The position numbers were made by a program, and so were the translations under genes. Shown here in pieces: positions 43,952 through 55,021 of a DNA stretch of 64,000 nucleotides. The notes under the pieces are model-generated. The model had not been told where the DNA came from and made no database searches. It saw only the letters and a program-made list of their open reading frames with translations. Position 1 is the stretch's first letter. Each line of letters starts with the position of its first letter. Location of the stretch: positions 682,001 through 746,000 of the forward strand of contig JAXBDG010000007.1 in the NCBI GenBank assembly GCA_036320915.1. Reading direction: 5' to 3'. Source of the stretch: Linnemannia elongata. Its lineage: Eukaryota; Mortierellomycota; Mortierellomycetes; Mortierellales; Mortierellaceae.

Positions 43952-46900
43952 ATGCCACCCAAAAAGAAGAACAAGTATGCGAATGCGGCTGCCCGAGGGT
44001 TCGCAACGACATCCATTCCAAAGGCCAAGCCAGTGGTGGTAGAGCCAGAGCCAGAGCCAGAGCCCGTTGTCGAACCTACACTCACGCCATCAGAACCTAC
44101 AGCAGAGGCAGCCGCAGTAGAAGAGGAGGAACCTGAGGATGAATTCGTATCGCTGGCCGAACGAATTGAGAGTCTTTCGTTGCGCAAGGTTGACGCGTTC
44201 CTTGGACAGACTCAGAAGATCAACGTCGATACCCTGCCTGTCCTCAAGATGGAGGCCAACCTCGAAAATAACGTCATTGGGTTGTTGAAGGAGGTCGAGG
44301 CCAAGGATGCAGGTGAGTTGCCTTATAGCGCGGAGGAAATATGATCATACTAAGTATGTTTTAGTGTTGTAGATTCTTGCTAACGTAGTGTCCACGTTAT
44401 GATGGTTTCGATCTCAATAGGTGCATTCCAACCCAACGTGTACCTGAGCGATGAGCAGATGGTGTCAAAGCTCAATGTTACATATCTAGCTCTAATTCGC
44501 CTTGGGTTCGAAAAGGCAGATGTCGAGGAAGCACTCAGTCATACATACACAGGAGAATCAGAAGATGCCTTGGACTGGGTAAAATCTTCTTTGCTAGCAT
44601 ACTTCTCAACGATCAACACCAAAGCAAGCATGCCTTGTGTGACACATGACTAATTCTGGTTTCGATCTTCTTATCTGGAATGTAGCTGTGCATGCATCTT
44701 GACTCTGAGAAGCTTCCCAGGGGCTTTGCCGACAAACTATACCATGACGAAGGTACGATTTTAGTGTCCAATTGCACTTGAAGCGTGTTCGCGGTATCCA
44801 CGCTGCCTCGATAATTAACCAAGAAATCTTCAATTGCGTTTATAGAAATGAAGATATCTGTCCATACCTCTCAGCCATTCGTGCATACCCCGTCATTACC
44901 AGCATCTGCCACTATGTCATTGCCTCCAAGCCGCCCACAAGAACAAGCTGCCGCGCCCAAGCTAGATCCAGTACCAGCACCCACACCAGCATCATCTACA
45001 GGAGAGAGCGAGAAGCAATGGATTCTACAGACGGCGCTTGCCGTAAGTGATATTATACATTCGGAAGAAAATCGCCGAAGCGATTATGCAGATCAGAAGT
45101 GAACTAACACTTCATAACCTGAATTGAAACAATGTAGGAGGATTCAGAGGAAGAGGCAGAGGATCCGAATGAGCGTTATGTCAACTTCAAAATGAATCTC
45201 ACGGAATTGGCACAAGCCCTGGCGGATGCAGAGGCACCGGCAGATCGAAAGACCATCTCTCGGAAAATTGACACTATCAACTCCAAACTGAACGACCTTG
45301 ACCTCGACTTTACTTTCAACAAGAAGATGGCGGAGCAAATGCTGAAGCAGCGTATCATAGACGACAAAAAGAAGGCGAAAAAGTCAAAGCGCAAGAAGGA
45401 GAAAGAACAAGAGGCACTCAGGAAGGAGAACCCTGTGGATGACCAAGAAGGAGGCGACATGATGGGGTCAATGTGGGATCTGGAGAACGGATCCAGCACA
45501 ACTACCCCTGCGGAGGATCAGCCACTTGTCAGGCAGCGTCAAATGGCCAATCCTTCATGGAGTGGCGGGTCTCCCAAAGTGGTCTTGGCAGAGTTCTGTC
45601 GCAAGAAGGACCGTCATGTCAAGATCACGTACAAGAAGGCTCCTCGATCAGTCCCTGCGGCGTCCATGGCGATTGTCACGGTTGTCTGGGGAAGCGGGAG
45701 CGTCAGCTCTGCGGAGATGGTCGATGAAGGGTGTGAGAATATGACTGAGGCAGAGAACTATGTTGCGACAAAGATGCTGTACGACTTGACACCTCTGCCG
45801 CTTTACAGGTCGCTCCCTCCGACATATCGAGATCTATGGCTGGAATGGATCGACGAGAAGGAGTCTGCAGGAAGGCTGGCTAAGAAGGCGGTCGATGGTG
45901 ATCGCTTATCGTTCATCAAGGCGCTGACGGCCAAGCTGCCTCAGAAGGCAAACCAGGGAGCTCAAAGCACAGCGGATCAAGTCGAGACTCAGGATCAGGA
46001 TATTGATTCGAAGAAGGACAAGGAAGTTGTCGTCACACCTTCTGGAAAGGCGCTACAGGAGAACTGGCAGCAGCGTTTGAAGCGTCCCAGCCATATCAAG
46101 CTGTTTGAGAAGCGTAAGGATTTGCCGATCTTCCAGTTCAGAGATCAGTTGTTGACATTACTGACGAACCACCAGGTGTTGATCGTTTCAGGAGAGACTG
46201 GATGCGGAAAGAGTACTCAGGTGCCGCAATACCTAGCTGAGTTCATGCTTGAGGGAGGCTTAGGTGACCAGTGTGATATTGTTTGCACACAGCCTCGCCG
46301 AATCTCGGCCATTTCGATCGCCAATCGTGTTTCTGAGGAGTTGGGTGATTCCAGGAACTCTGCAGGAAAGCCCAACACCCTTGTCGGTTATCAGATCCGC
46401 CTCGAGTCGCGCGTTGCTCCATCCAACATTCTCAAGTTCTGCACAACTGTATGCCTCATCAAGTTTGGATCTCGTATGTGTTCGTCAAATGCTACAAAGA
46501 CTAACGTCCGTCCTTGTCATTGTTCTTGTAGGGTATCTTATTGCGACGACTGGAGAGCGACAAGACCTTGAAGGGAGTTACCCACCTTGTTATTGACGAG
46601 GTGCACGAGCGTACTCTGGAGTCAGACTTTTTGTTGATCATCCTCAAAAAACTCTTGCCCCGTCGCCCCGATCTGAAGTATGTGTGCAACATTCCAGGTC
46701 CTTTTTTCAGACTTACAGCGTGATTGAAATGAGCGGCACGCTGATCACCCGGACAAAATTATTATACTTAGGATTATCTTGATGAGTGCTACAGTCGATT
46801 CAGCACGCTTTTCAGAGTACTTTAACGGATGCCCTGTTCTTGAGGTGCCTGGAAGAACTTTCCCTGTCCACGCTCACTTCCTGGAAGATGTCGTTGATTT

Positions 46901-49084
46901 GACTGGATACACTCTGGAGGAAGATTCAGAGTACGCCATCCGTTTCCGCAAGGACATCCAGAGTAAGTTTATCTTGAGTTTGAAAGGACTTGGCAACCGT
47001 GTGTGTTCAAGCATCTAACATTGTTTTACTTACCCAAACAATAGGCAAAGGATCCGTCGACATTGCTGGCAAAGGAGCTAGCAGACAGACGGTGCACTTG
47101 CAGTGGGAGAACGACATGGACGAACGTTCATTCCAGGAAGCGGAGGCCAAGTTCAGCATCACTGACGATGCCTCACAGGGTCCCACTATGGTCAACAGGA
47201 CTAACCAGATGCTGAACAGGATGGATGAGAACAAGATCAACTACGATCTCATCCAAGTCTTGCTCGAGTACATTTGTTTCCCTGAGGATCGCCGCGTACA
47301 ACAAAACCCAATCTCAGAGGAGCCACCACATATCCCCGACACAGGAGCCATCTTGATCTTCTTGCCTGGAATGCCCGAGATCCGCAAGCTCTTTGACGCC
47401 TTAAAGGTGAACCGGCGGTTTGGAGACGAGAAACAGTTCTCGCTCTGGCCTTTGCATAGCTCGGTCTCGTCGGAAGGGCAGAGCCAGGTCTTTGACGTGC
47501 CTCCAGAGGGAATCAGGAAGATTGTCATGGCTACCAATATTGCAGAGACAGGTATCACCATTCCTGACGTCACTATTGTGATCGACACTGGAAAGTCCAA
47601 GCAGATCAAATTTGACGAGAAGAAGAGAGTCACCACCTTGCAGGAGCGTTTTATTGCCAAGGCAAACGCTCGTCAGAGACGAGGACGTGCTGGACGTGTT
47701 CAGGAAGGAGTCTGTTTCCATATGTTCTCCAAGACAACATTTGAAGAGTACATGCCCGAGTACCAGATGCCCGAAATCATGCGGATGCCTCTGGAGGAGT
47801 TGTGTCTGATGATCAAGATGTGCGAGCTGGGAGACATTGCCGACGTTTTGGGCAGAGCCTTGGATGCGCCGCCACTTAAGGCCATCGAGAACGCCATTCA
47901 AGCACTCCAGGATGTCCGCGCATTGACCGTGGCCGAGGAGCTGACACCGTTGGGCATCCATCTCTGCAACCTTCCTGTGGATGTCCACATCGGTAAGATG
48001 ATTCTCTTTGGGTCCATCTTCAAGTGCCTTGACCCAGTCCTGACTGTCGCAGCCATGCTTAGCTTCAAGTCTCCCTTTGTTACACCTTTTGGAGCTGAGG
48101 ACGAGGCAGATGCGGCCAAAGCGCGTTTCAAGCTGGCGGATTCAGACATGTTGACGTGGTACAACGCCTATCTGGGATGGCGTCAAGCGTACCAGGCCAA
48201 GCCCAACGGGATCTACGACTATTGCAAGAAGAACTTTTTGAGCCACCAGAACCTGTCGATGATCGAAGATATGAAAAAGCAGTTCCTGGGCTTCTTGGTC
48301 GGTACAGGATTTGTCGGTGTCGACGGCGATACCAAACGGGAGCTGAACAAGGAGCGGTTCAATCACCGGATCTCGTTCTGTCCTGTCATTGAGCAGTACA
48401 ATGTCTACCAGCGATCAATCCCTGTGCTGAACGCGGCCATCACGGCAGGAATGTATCCCAAGGTGATGTTGCGTAACGACACGCTCAAGGCCTACGTGAC
48501 TGGACCCAAGCAGGAGACGGTCTACATCCATCCGTCCTCTGTCAACTTTGCCAAGGGTGGAGCATCAGCTGCTGCTACGGGACCGGACGTGAGCCCTTGG
48601 TTTGTGTTCAACAGTTTGGTCAAGTCCTCGAGGATGTATGTCTGGGAGAGTTGTCGTGTGGGCCAGTTCCCGCTGGTGCTTTTTGGAGGCGAGTTGTCTG
48701 TGAAGCATCACGCCAAGCTGGTAACTGTCGACAAGTGGATCCAGTTCAAGTGCCACGCCAAGACTGCCGTCGTCTTGAAGATGATGCGCGAAGAGCTGGT
48801 AAGCAGACGCGATTTCGATTTGTTTTGGTTGTACGACAGCGCATTGGCCATGCATTTATGGAATGTGATCTCTAACCTCTTTTCTTTTTTTGAACCTATC
48901 ATATACATAGGACAAGATTCTTCAAAAGAGGATCGATGAGCCTGAAAAGGGCACGACTGAAAGAGAGGAGCGCTGGTTAGAGATGATGGTGTCGATCCTC
49001 GAGGGCGAGGACGATTCCCTGCGGTACGAGGACAAGGCCGCGCAACAGCGCCACAAGAAAGAGAATAACGTGTTCCTAGCATAG
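43952..49084 (+). CDS. DHX29: DHX29-type DExH-box RNA helicase (translation initiation)
   Basis: Nine exons join in phase: 43952-44312, 44421-44578, 44686-44752, 44846-45042, 45138-46448, 46532-46677, 46772-46962, 47045-48798 and 48911-49084, giving 1452 residues. The N-terminal region matches DHX29 rather than DHX57 or DHX36: a UBA-like segment ending in [20 protein letters not shown], a KQWILQTAL helix, then PNERYVNF. Helicase motifs are [11 protein letters not shown] (about residue 611), Ia [16 protein letters not shown] ([13 protein letters not shown]), [22 protein letters not shown] and [11 protein letters not shown], followed by HA2 and OB-fold regions. DHX29 binds the 40S subunit and helps 43S complexes scan structured leaders. 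The final exon gives a DHX29-like C terminus. It converges with SPOUT1, the stop codons being 99 bp apart. Confidence 0.92.
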
Positions 49085-49183
49085 ATCTAATAGACCAGAA
49101 CATGGCTACCTTTGTATCACTTTCTCCGTGTTGATTTCTTGGATGCAGATTTTATTGTTGTGGAATGCCAGTGAAAAAAAAGA

Positions 49184-50863
49184 TTAGATGCCTTGTGCCG
49201 TGAATGTTCCTTGCAGTGCAGCGAGAGTCACAAGGAGAGCCTCCTCAGTCCTGACAACACGACTTCCTTGGTTTGGACAAGTATTGATCCAATGGTCAAA
49301 CATGTCTTTTGTATCTTCAGTTCCGCACTTCAAATCTTCGTCAGCCTCGACTGCTGTTTCGATTCCGTTGGCGCCACCAAAGACAATGACGGCGTGTTGG
49401 AAGCTGGGGATCGAGGATGTGACAGCAGGTGAGATGGGAGTTCCTTTGTCCGACGTTCCAATCGTCAGATCGTATCCATCCTATAGTCCGTATTTCGAGA
49501 ATCGGGTTAGTCATATTGAGCCAAAGGTGATGAAATACCCAGATGTTAAAGGAAAGGTTTCAAAAGAAAATAATAAAGGCAACTTACAGGGAAAGGCGAC
49601 TCTGTAAAGACTTTGGAAATAGAATCCGCCAATCGAACCTGGTAACCCCAATAATACCCGGTCTCCTCCCGAGGGGTCTTGGGCGAGACCACAGTTCCCA
49701 TGAAATATTTCTGTTGAGCGCCCTTGTCGCCCGAAAGACTAGCCTCCATAGCCGCAATCGCCGCCAAAGTCTTTGCGTTCTTGTCCATCTTCTTATTTCG
49801 ATCATCCTTTTCGGCGCCATGGATCCTGACAGTGACTCTAGAGCCTGTGGGGACGAGACGATCGATGAGGACTTCTTTGCGCATTCCACAGTTGACAATC
49901 GAGTATTGTTTGTCGCGGGGGCGGACGACAACTCCTTCGCGGTAGAGAGATCTGTCGTCGAGGTGGACGTGGTGGGGTGGGTCCAGAGGGTTGAGGAGTC
50001 CTGCGAATTTCAGGTCACGGTGCATTGGGAACAGGAGCTTACGGAGGTACCTAGAGGAAATACAATCGATAATGATGTCTGTCTGTCAACTCCATGTTCA
50101 TAGTTTCCGCTTTTTTTTGCCAGCATTTGTTGCTACTTCCGATCGGTTGAAGGCGTATGGTGTGTTGCTTACAGAGGGGTCTCGAGGTATTGGAGAACGC
50201 GTCCCATGAAGAGGTTGGGGTCTGATTTTGGAAGATAGTCGTCCTTGCCCAAGTTCTCCTTTGACAATCCCTTTGCTGACTCGTTGTAGATCACAATCTC
50301 GTCTACATTGAACATAACACATGCCCTTGCAATCTATCACGAAAACATTAAATAACTTTGGTAAGTAACCAAGGGTAGTGAAGGCATTCAGTGACAACAT
50401 GCCTTGGTATCCTCTGTAAAAATTTTCGATGTACGCACCTGTCCAACGAGGTAAGTCTTCAATTCGACGGTCAAAGAGCCATCAAGGATGCTTCCAGGAA
50501 GGGCGATCGAAACGGTCCACTTGCGGCCCTTCTCGGGGACTGGGAACTGATAAGCGAGGTGGGCAGCGTGTTGGAGCTGCTGTAATGATGGCGCCTTTGT
50601 CCTGTGTTCATCTCTGTCTTCCCTGTCGTTGTTTTCGCGGTGGTTGTTCTGTCCGGCTTCGTATTCTGGTCCTGACCTTTGCTTGTTGTCGTATGACTTT
50701 TGGCGCTATTTAATTTCAGCAATGATGGTACGTCATGTTAGGCGAGTGAGCGAAGGTATTGTGGTGGCTGCACTGGTAGATATCTTTTGCATTTGACAGT
50801 GGATCCGAGACTGAAGGTTGTCCTGGTATGGGTGTATACCTTGTTGGGGCGGTTCTGATCCAT
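49184..50863 (-). CDS. SPOUT1: SPOUT1/CENP-32-type RNA methyltransferase
   Basis: Five exons join in phase: 50863-50840, 50705-50439, 50333-50173, 50050-49588 and 49480-49184, giving 403 residues. The match to human SPOUT1 (C9orf114) is strong along the whole domain: RKWTVSIALPGSILD, ELKTYLVGQIARACVMFNVDEIVIY, QYLETPLYLRKLLFPMHRDL, FAGLLNPLDPPHH, REGVVV, VNCGMRKEV, GYYWGYQVRLA, DGYDLTIGTSDKG, HAVIVFGG, INTCPNQGSRVVRTEEA. SPOUT enzymes form a knotted SAM site from the C-terminal half and methylate RNA; the human protein is linked to rRNA methylation and spindle poles. The N-terminal 60 residues are a Lys/Gln/Arg/Asp-rich extension. The first exon encodes only MDQNRPNK. It shares a divergent promoter with MPP6. 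Confidence 0.93.
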
Positions 50864-51114
50864 GGTTATCAGCGTGTGTTGGGTATGTATGAAGTGTGGT
50901 TCAAAAAGATGTTGTTCAGCCTTTTTTTTTTTTTTTTTTTTCTTTTTTCCCTAATATTTTGATTCGTGACTGCTGAGGTGCCTTCGACAAAAATGTGCCA
51001 GGGAATGCTTGCAAGGCTACAAGGCGCACCTTTTCTGTTCTTATTCTCTCACTACCGACGCTCTCCATCAGGACAACACCAACTACACACTCACAAGAGC
51101 AACAGCACACGACC
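50864..51114. promoter_or_regulatory. Shared divergent promoter of SPOUT1 and MPP6
   Basis: The two start codons are separated by 251 bp and transcribed outward. A 20-base T tract lies at 50922-50941, nearer SPOUT1. No TATA box was seen. Both products act in rRNA or nuclear RNA processing, so joint control is plausible. Confidence 0.55.
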
Positions 51115-52103
51115 ATGGCAGAGATACCCCACAAAACCGCCCTCTCGGGAAAGCTGCTTACCATGAAGGTACACACACAACTAAGCTCATTCACTAGGCA
51201 AATTGCGGCAGCACCGACTTAGCATTCGCTTTTTTTTCTGTTGTTGCGGGCGTGGCTCATTACCAACATAAGTGAAGGCAAACGTGTTATCTTCAAGCTT
51301 GAAGCAAGGAGGGATAGGCCCAATTTTACAAGAACATGAATGCACTTTGTATTAATATTACCTTCTACTTTATAAAATAGTTCATGCAAAGGCAACAGGA
51401 ACAGGAGACGCGAGACAAGTTGGTCAAGGAGCAGAACCGTATCGTGACAGAAGCCCACTGGGTCATTGACCAGACTGCTGTCGATCTTCCCAAGCCGTAC
51501 GTCTTTTCAAGCATTTTGATGCTTCATTCATGAGGAGGTGGCGCGGCCACTGATGTTCAGGAGAAGAAAAACTTATTCAGGATATTCAATACGTACCAGG
51601 TGTGTATCTAATACGGATCGTACCTTCTCTTTCTATGATGATACATAGTAAGTTTCAAGTGGACTACGAGCCAAGTTTCTTACAGATGACCGCAACGGAA
51701 CGGTCAAGTGTCGGCAGGATGTCTTTCCAAAAGTTCAACTCTGCTGTGGAGGTTCGTGCTTTATCAATTTGTCACTGATGTTTTGTCCTTCCCAAAATTT
51801 GGGAAATTGCGCAATTGAAAAACTACGACACTAATACTTTGCCCTTGGTTCTCACAAATAACGCATAAACAGAAATCTGCATCGCAAGCGGCAGGAGAAC
51901 AGCAATTGGAACGTGAGTTAAAGAGACAGAGACAGAGCGAGATCAGCGACGATGAGATGGCAAAGGAGATGGGTCGATCCAACAAGGCAAAGAAGACAAA
52001 GGAGGCAGCAAAATCCAGTCAGTCCAAGAAGCCAACGACAAACAGGAGGGCGCCGCCCAAGCCATCAGGCGGCGGCGGGAAGTTCATGAAGCCAAAGGAG
52101 TAG
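51115..52103 (+). CDS. MPH6: MPP6 (M-phase phosphoprotein 6)-like exosome cofactor
   Basis: Four exons (51115-51168, 51381-51496, 51649-51751, 51873-52103) join in phase to give 167 residues; human MPP6 is 160. The conserved N terminus LSGKLLTMKFMQRQ matches the Rrp40-binding block (LSKNLLRMKFMQR in human). It is followed by VTEAHWVID, a GRMSFQKFNSAVEK motif (human GRMSFRGFNPEVEK), SDDEMAKEM, and a Lys-rich tail ending KFMKPKE, like the human KMFLKPQD end. MPP6 anchors the Mtr4 helicase to the nuclear RNA exosome and aids 5.8S rRNA maturation. It converges with the proton-channel gene; the stop codons are 113 bp apart. Confidence 0.9.
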
Positions 52104-52216
52104 ATCACCTAAACTGTAATAATACGGATACACTCGGGCAAAAAACATCACAGATTCATCGCACATACACAATAACATCAATTAGCATCTCCAACTGAAT
52201 TCAGATTGTTTTTCCT

Positions 52217-53329
52217 TTATTCGATATGATTGCTTTCTCTTGATTCTTTCGGCAAATTGAATCCTTCCAGACGCTGTATTTTGAGGTAACTTTGTTTCAG
52301 TTCCTGCTCTAGTTCCTTAACTCTGACCTCCAGCAGAGCGACATGGGCCTGATCGTGCTCTGAGACTTCAATGGCAACCGTGCCCGTCAGCTTGACAACT
52401 CGCCACAACCGGAAGACAATCAAAAGACTCGACAGCTCCTGCTCAGCACCCTTCAAGAAGATCTCCAGCAAGAACGACGTCAGGATGATGATAGCGTCGA
52501 CAAGATGCAAGATCCAATGCGGTGTCCCGATCCAAAAGTAGCGCGGCCCAAACGCAAAGATCTTTAACAAGATTTCGAGCATAAAGACCGAGATAATGGC
52601 GAGGGAGAGGTGTCCAAAGAGGGCCAGGACCCAGTGCTCATGTTCTGTCTCGTCGAGGTGTAAGAGTGAGGCTCCGATCTGGAGCATTACGAGGATAATG
52701 TCACAAAGTGTCAGGACCAAGATGGTGATGTGGGCAGCTTTGTTCTCGATGGCTTTACCGATCCGGTGGCGGGTTCTCTTGATACATGATGCGTTGTCGT
52801 GGAAGTCCTCTTCGTTTTCGCCGTGTCCTAAGGCATGGCTGGTGGGTGAGGGACAGTTGTAGGTGCTGTTATTGTAGTTACAGTAGGGGTTGTTTGGTGG
52901 GGGCTCTCCATAGTCGCCTTGGGCGATCATGTTGTGGTTTGGGACTGGACAGGTTATTGATCGGCGGAGGCGGTTGTCGAATAGGGTCTGTTGCTGTTGA
53001 CCCTGCTCTTGGTATATCCATGGTTGTTGTTGTTGTTGCTGTTGTTGCTGTTGTTGCTGTTGTTGCTGTTGTTGCTGTTGTTGCTGTTGTTGCTGTTGTA
53101 GCTGTTGTTGCTGTTGTGGTTGAGACTGTTGTTGCGGCTGAAAGGAGTATGGTTGCTGTGGTTGGAAAGGGAAGGAGAGTTGTAGCTCTTGTGATGGCAA
53201 AGTTGGGGTTGGGTATGTGTTCTCTGTCCTTGATTCTGAGGATGACGCTAGTTTCTCGTCGTCAAAGTGCACACGACGGTTTTCTTCATCCATCTCAGTA
53301 ATGTTTGCATAAGGTCCGTTCGTATCCAT
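52217..53329 (-). CDS. Hv1-type voltage-gated proton channel with polyglutamine N terminus
   Basis: A single-exon gene of 370 residues. Four transmembrane helices run from about residue 205 to 325: S1 with Asp (LTLCDIILVMLQ), S2 with Glu and Lys (FMLEILLKIFAF), S3 with Asp (LVDAIIILTSFLLE), and S4 RLWRVVKL. The family pattern RxWRxxR is present with Lys in place of the third Arg. A C-terminal coiled coil (VALLEVRVKELEQELKQSYLKIQRLEG) should make a dimer. There is no pore domain, as in Hv1. It lets protons leave the cell when depolarised or acid-loaded. The cytosolic N terminus is Pro/Gln-rich with a long Gln run (about residues 70-102). The stop is 113 bp from the MPP6 stop. The Hv1 assignment rests on the charged residues, the RxW motif, the coiled coil and the size. 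Confidence 0.87.
   Translation of the reverse strand: MDTNGPYANITEMDEENRRVHFDDEKLASSSESRTENTYPTPTLPSQELQLSFPFQPQQPYSFQPQQQSQPQQQQQLQQQQQQQQQQQQQQQQQQQQQQQQQPWIYQEQGQQQQTLFDNRLRRSITCPVPNHNMIAQGDYGEPPPNNPYCNYNNSTYNCPSPTSHALGHGENEEDFHDNASCIKRTRHRIGKAIENKAAHITILVLTLCDIILVMLQIGASLLHLDETEHEHWVLALFGHLSLAIISVFMLEILLKIFAFGPRYFWIGTPHWILHLVDAIIILTSFLLEIFLKGAEQELSSLLIVFRLWRVVKLTGTVAIEVSEHDQAHVALLEVRVKELEQELKQSYLKIQRLEGFNLPKESRESNHIE
53022..53118. repeat. Glutamine-coding trinucleotide repeat (9-bp units)
   Basis: On the plus strand the unit is GTTGTTGCT, repeated about seven times within a longer Gln-codon tract; in the channel gene it reads as mixed CAA and CAG codons. The regular CAA interruptions should slow expansion, but repeat number is likely to vary between strains. 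Confidence 0.85.
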
Positions 53330-54333
53330 TGAGTTGGAAAAGGTGAGAGAAAAAAGAAAGACATAAGCGTTTTTTGAAGGTGAAGGAAGAAGAGAGTGAA
53401 ACGTGAAAATTGTTCGAGATGAAAATTATCCGGTGACAAAACATATCCTTTTTGCTAACAGCACTCAAGAAATTCCCTTGCTGAACCCATGGCATTTTGG
53501 ATGAAGAAGAGATGTGTTCGACGCTTCCTTTGAGTTGTGCAAGGATGACATGAGAATTAGGGTGCTAACGAGCCGATCTAACAGTGCTCGAAAGCTTTTT
53601 TCATTTTTTCATGTTTCTTCCTTTTTCATTGTCAATCAATCATCTTCCATCACTTCTTCTTCAACCTTTTATCCTTAGTCTTATTCTTCTACTTTTCTTC
53701 CTTTGTCTTCTTCATCGTCTGCTTCCTTTCCACCTTCAATTCTTCCCTTTCCTTTTCAATTCCTTTCTCTTCTCCTCTTCCTTCTGTTTCCATTCCCCCT
53801 CTCTTCTTTTCCAGGGAAAAAAAAAAATAATAAATGAGCAGATATAATAACGCCACCAAAATTTAAACCCTTAATAATTTGGACTGCTTTTAAGGTAAGC
53901 AATGAACAAAACAGTCTGAGAAAATAAGTCTTGAAAATGGAAAAGAGTCTTTTGCTGCTTCGGCATAATCCGGTCTCTCTGTCTTCGACAGAGAGTGAAG
54001 GAGAACTGTTCGAGACTTTCAGGCAGGGCCGCGGTTCCAACCCCGGCGTAGACAGCGATTTATCACATCACTATAATATTCAATTTCAACTACACACAAA
54101 CACACACGGGTATTCGAAGCGGTGCGAGCTTTTCACAATAGCTCATTGCTGTCAATAATTCCCCAAGATTAGCTATAAGCCCATACCTCAGGTCAGCTAC
54201 CGCTCGTACGCCACACGCGGGATCTATTAACCAAGGTGCGGGATAATCCCTTTTGCCTTTTATTTCTTTTCCCCTCTTTCTTGCATGCTCGTTCTTTGTC
54301 TTTTGTAAATCAAAGGGTTAACCTAATTGACAA
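53330..54333. other. Promoter side of the proton channel, no other gene
   Basis: It is pyrimidine-rich on the plus strand (53584-53815), which is purine-rich in the channel direction. A GGTTCCAACCCC segment near 54031 resembles a tRNA T arm, but no cloverleaf could be drawn around it. Confidence 0.45.
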
Positions 54334-54722
54334 CCCGGGTTGCTCGAATTATTTGACAACTTCGTACTAAGTCCATGTAGATCACTTTTTTGTTTTCAAG
54401 ACGAAGACGTAGACAGGAGAGGCCAAACTCATGGAGATACCTTGCTTCCCTTCGCGCTCCCTCGGAGCATCATTTGCGCACCGTCAGAGTAGATCATTGA
54501 AGCGTTTTGGCTGAAACTATCGCTTTTGAGCTACTGACAAGCCGTGGTGATAACAATATGGGACACGAACTCCATGAATTGAACCACAGGAAGCAGGGCA
54601 ACGAATTGAACGCATTAGTAACGAGCTTGTGATATTGCAACAAAGTGCTGTGTAAAAAAAACAAAAAAAGTGAGTTGCATGGACTTAGTACGGGGGTTGT
54701 CGAATAATTCGAGCAACCCGGG
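54334..54722. mobile_element. 389-bp MITE-like element with inverted terminal repeats
   Basis: The outer 27 bp are near-perfect inverted repeats (54334-54360 against 54696-54722): CCCGGGTTGCTCGAATTATT then C or T, then GACAAC, one mismatch. The similarity continues inward through CGTACTAAGTCCATG and a CACTTTTTTTG stretch, about 65 bp per arm. The centre has no coding frame. I could not find a convincing target-site duplication. It sits between the promoters of the proton-channel and SF3B3 genes. Confidence 0.72.
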
Positions 54723-54898
54723 CTGCCAAGTAGAATATTCCTAAATCAAAAGTCGTGCTCGAGGCAGAGGAGGCAGAGGTACCAGTAACTTTTTTTTTTG
54801 AACTGGTACATATGAAAACGACTGTCATGGAAATAAGAATGCCAATGATAGAAAAAACTCAGTGGTTCCCCCTCCCCCGGTGACTCTGCGCGATTTTG

Positions 54899-54906
54899 TG
54901 ACGTCA
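54899..54906. promoter_or_regulatory. Palindromic CRE (TGACGTCA) upstream of SF3B3
   Basis: A perfect ATF/CREB-type octamer lies 116 nt before the SF3B3 start, almost the same distance as the CRE before SOD2. Binding is untested. Confidence 0.45.
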
Positions 54907-55021
54907 TTCCCTCAAATTTTACCGCGGTTGATCGTTTATTAAGTCCAAGCTCATTGACCAAGTCCAACTTCAAACCAGCACAAGGAGCGACCCTACACCC
55001 AGAGACGAGCCCTTCCCCACC

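Noticed and set aside
54021..54110. Possible tRNA (GGTTCCAACCCC looks like a T arm)
   Set aside because: No matching acceptor stem, D arm or anticodon arm could be drawn at the required distances.
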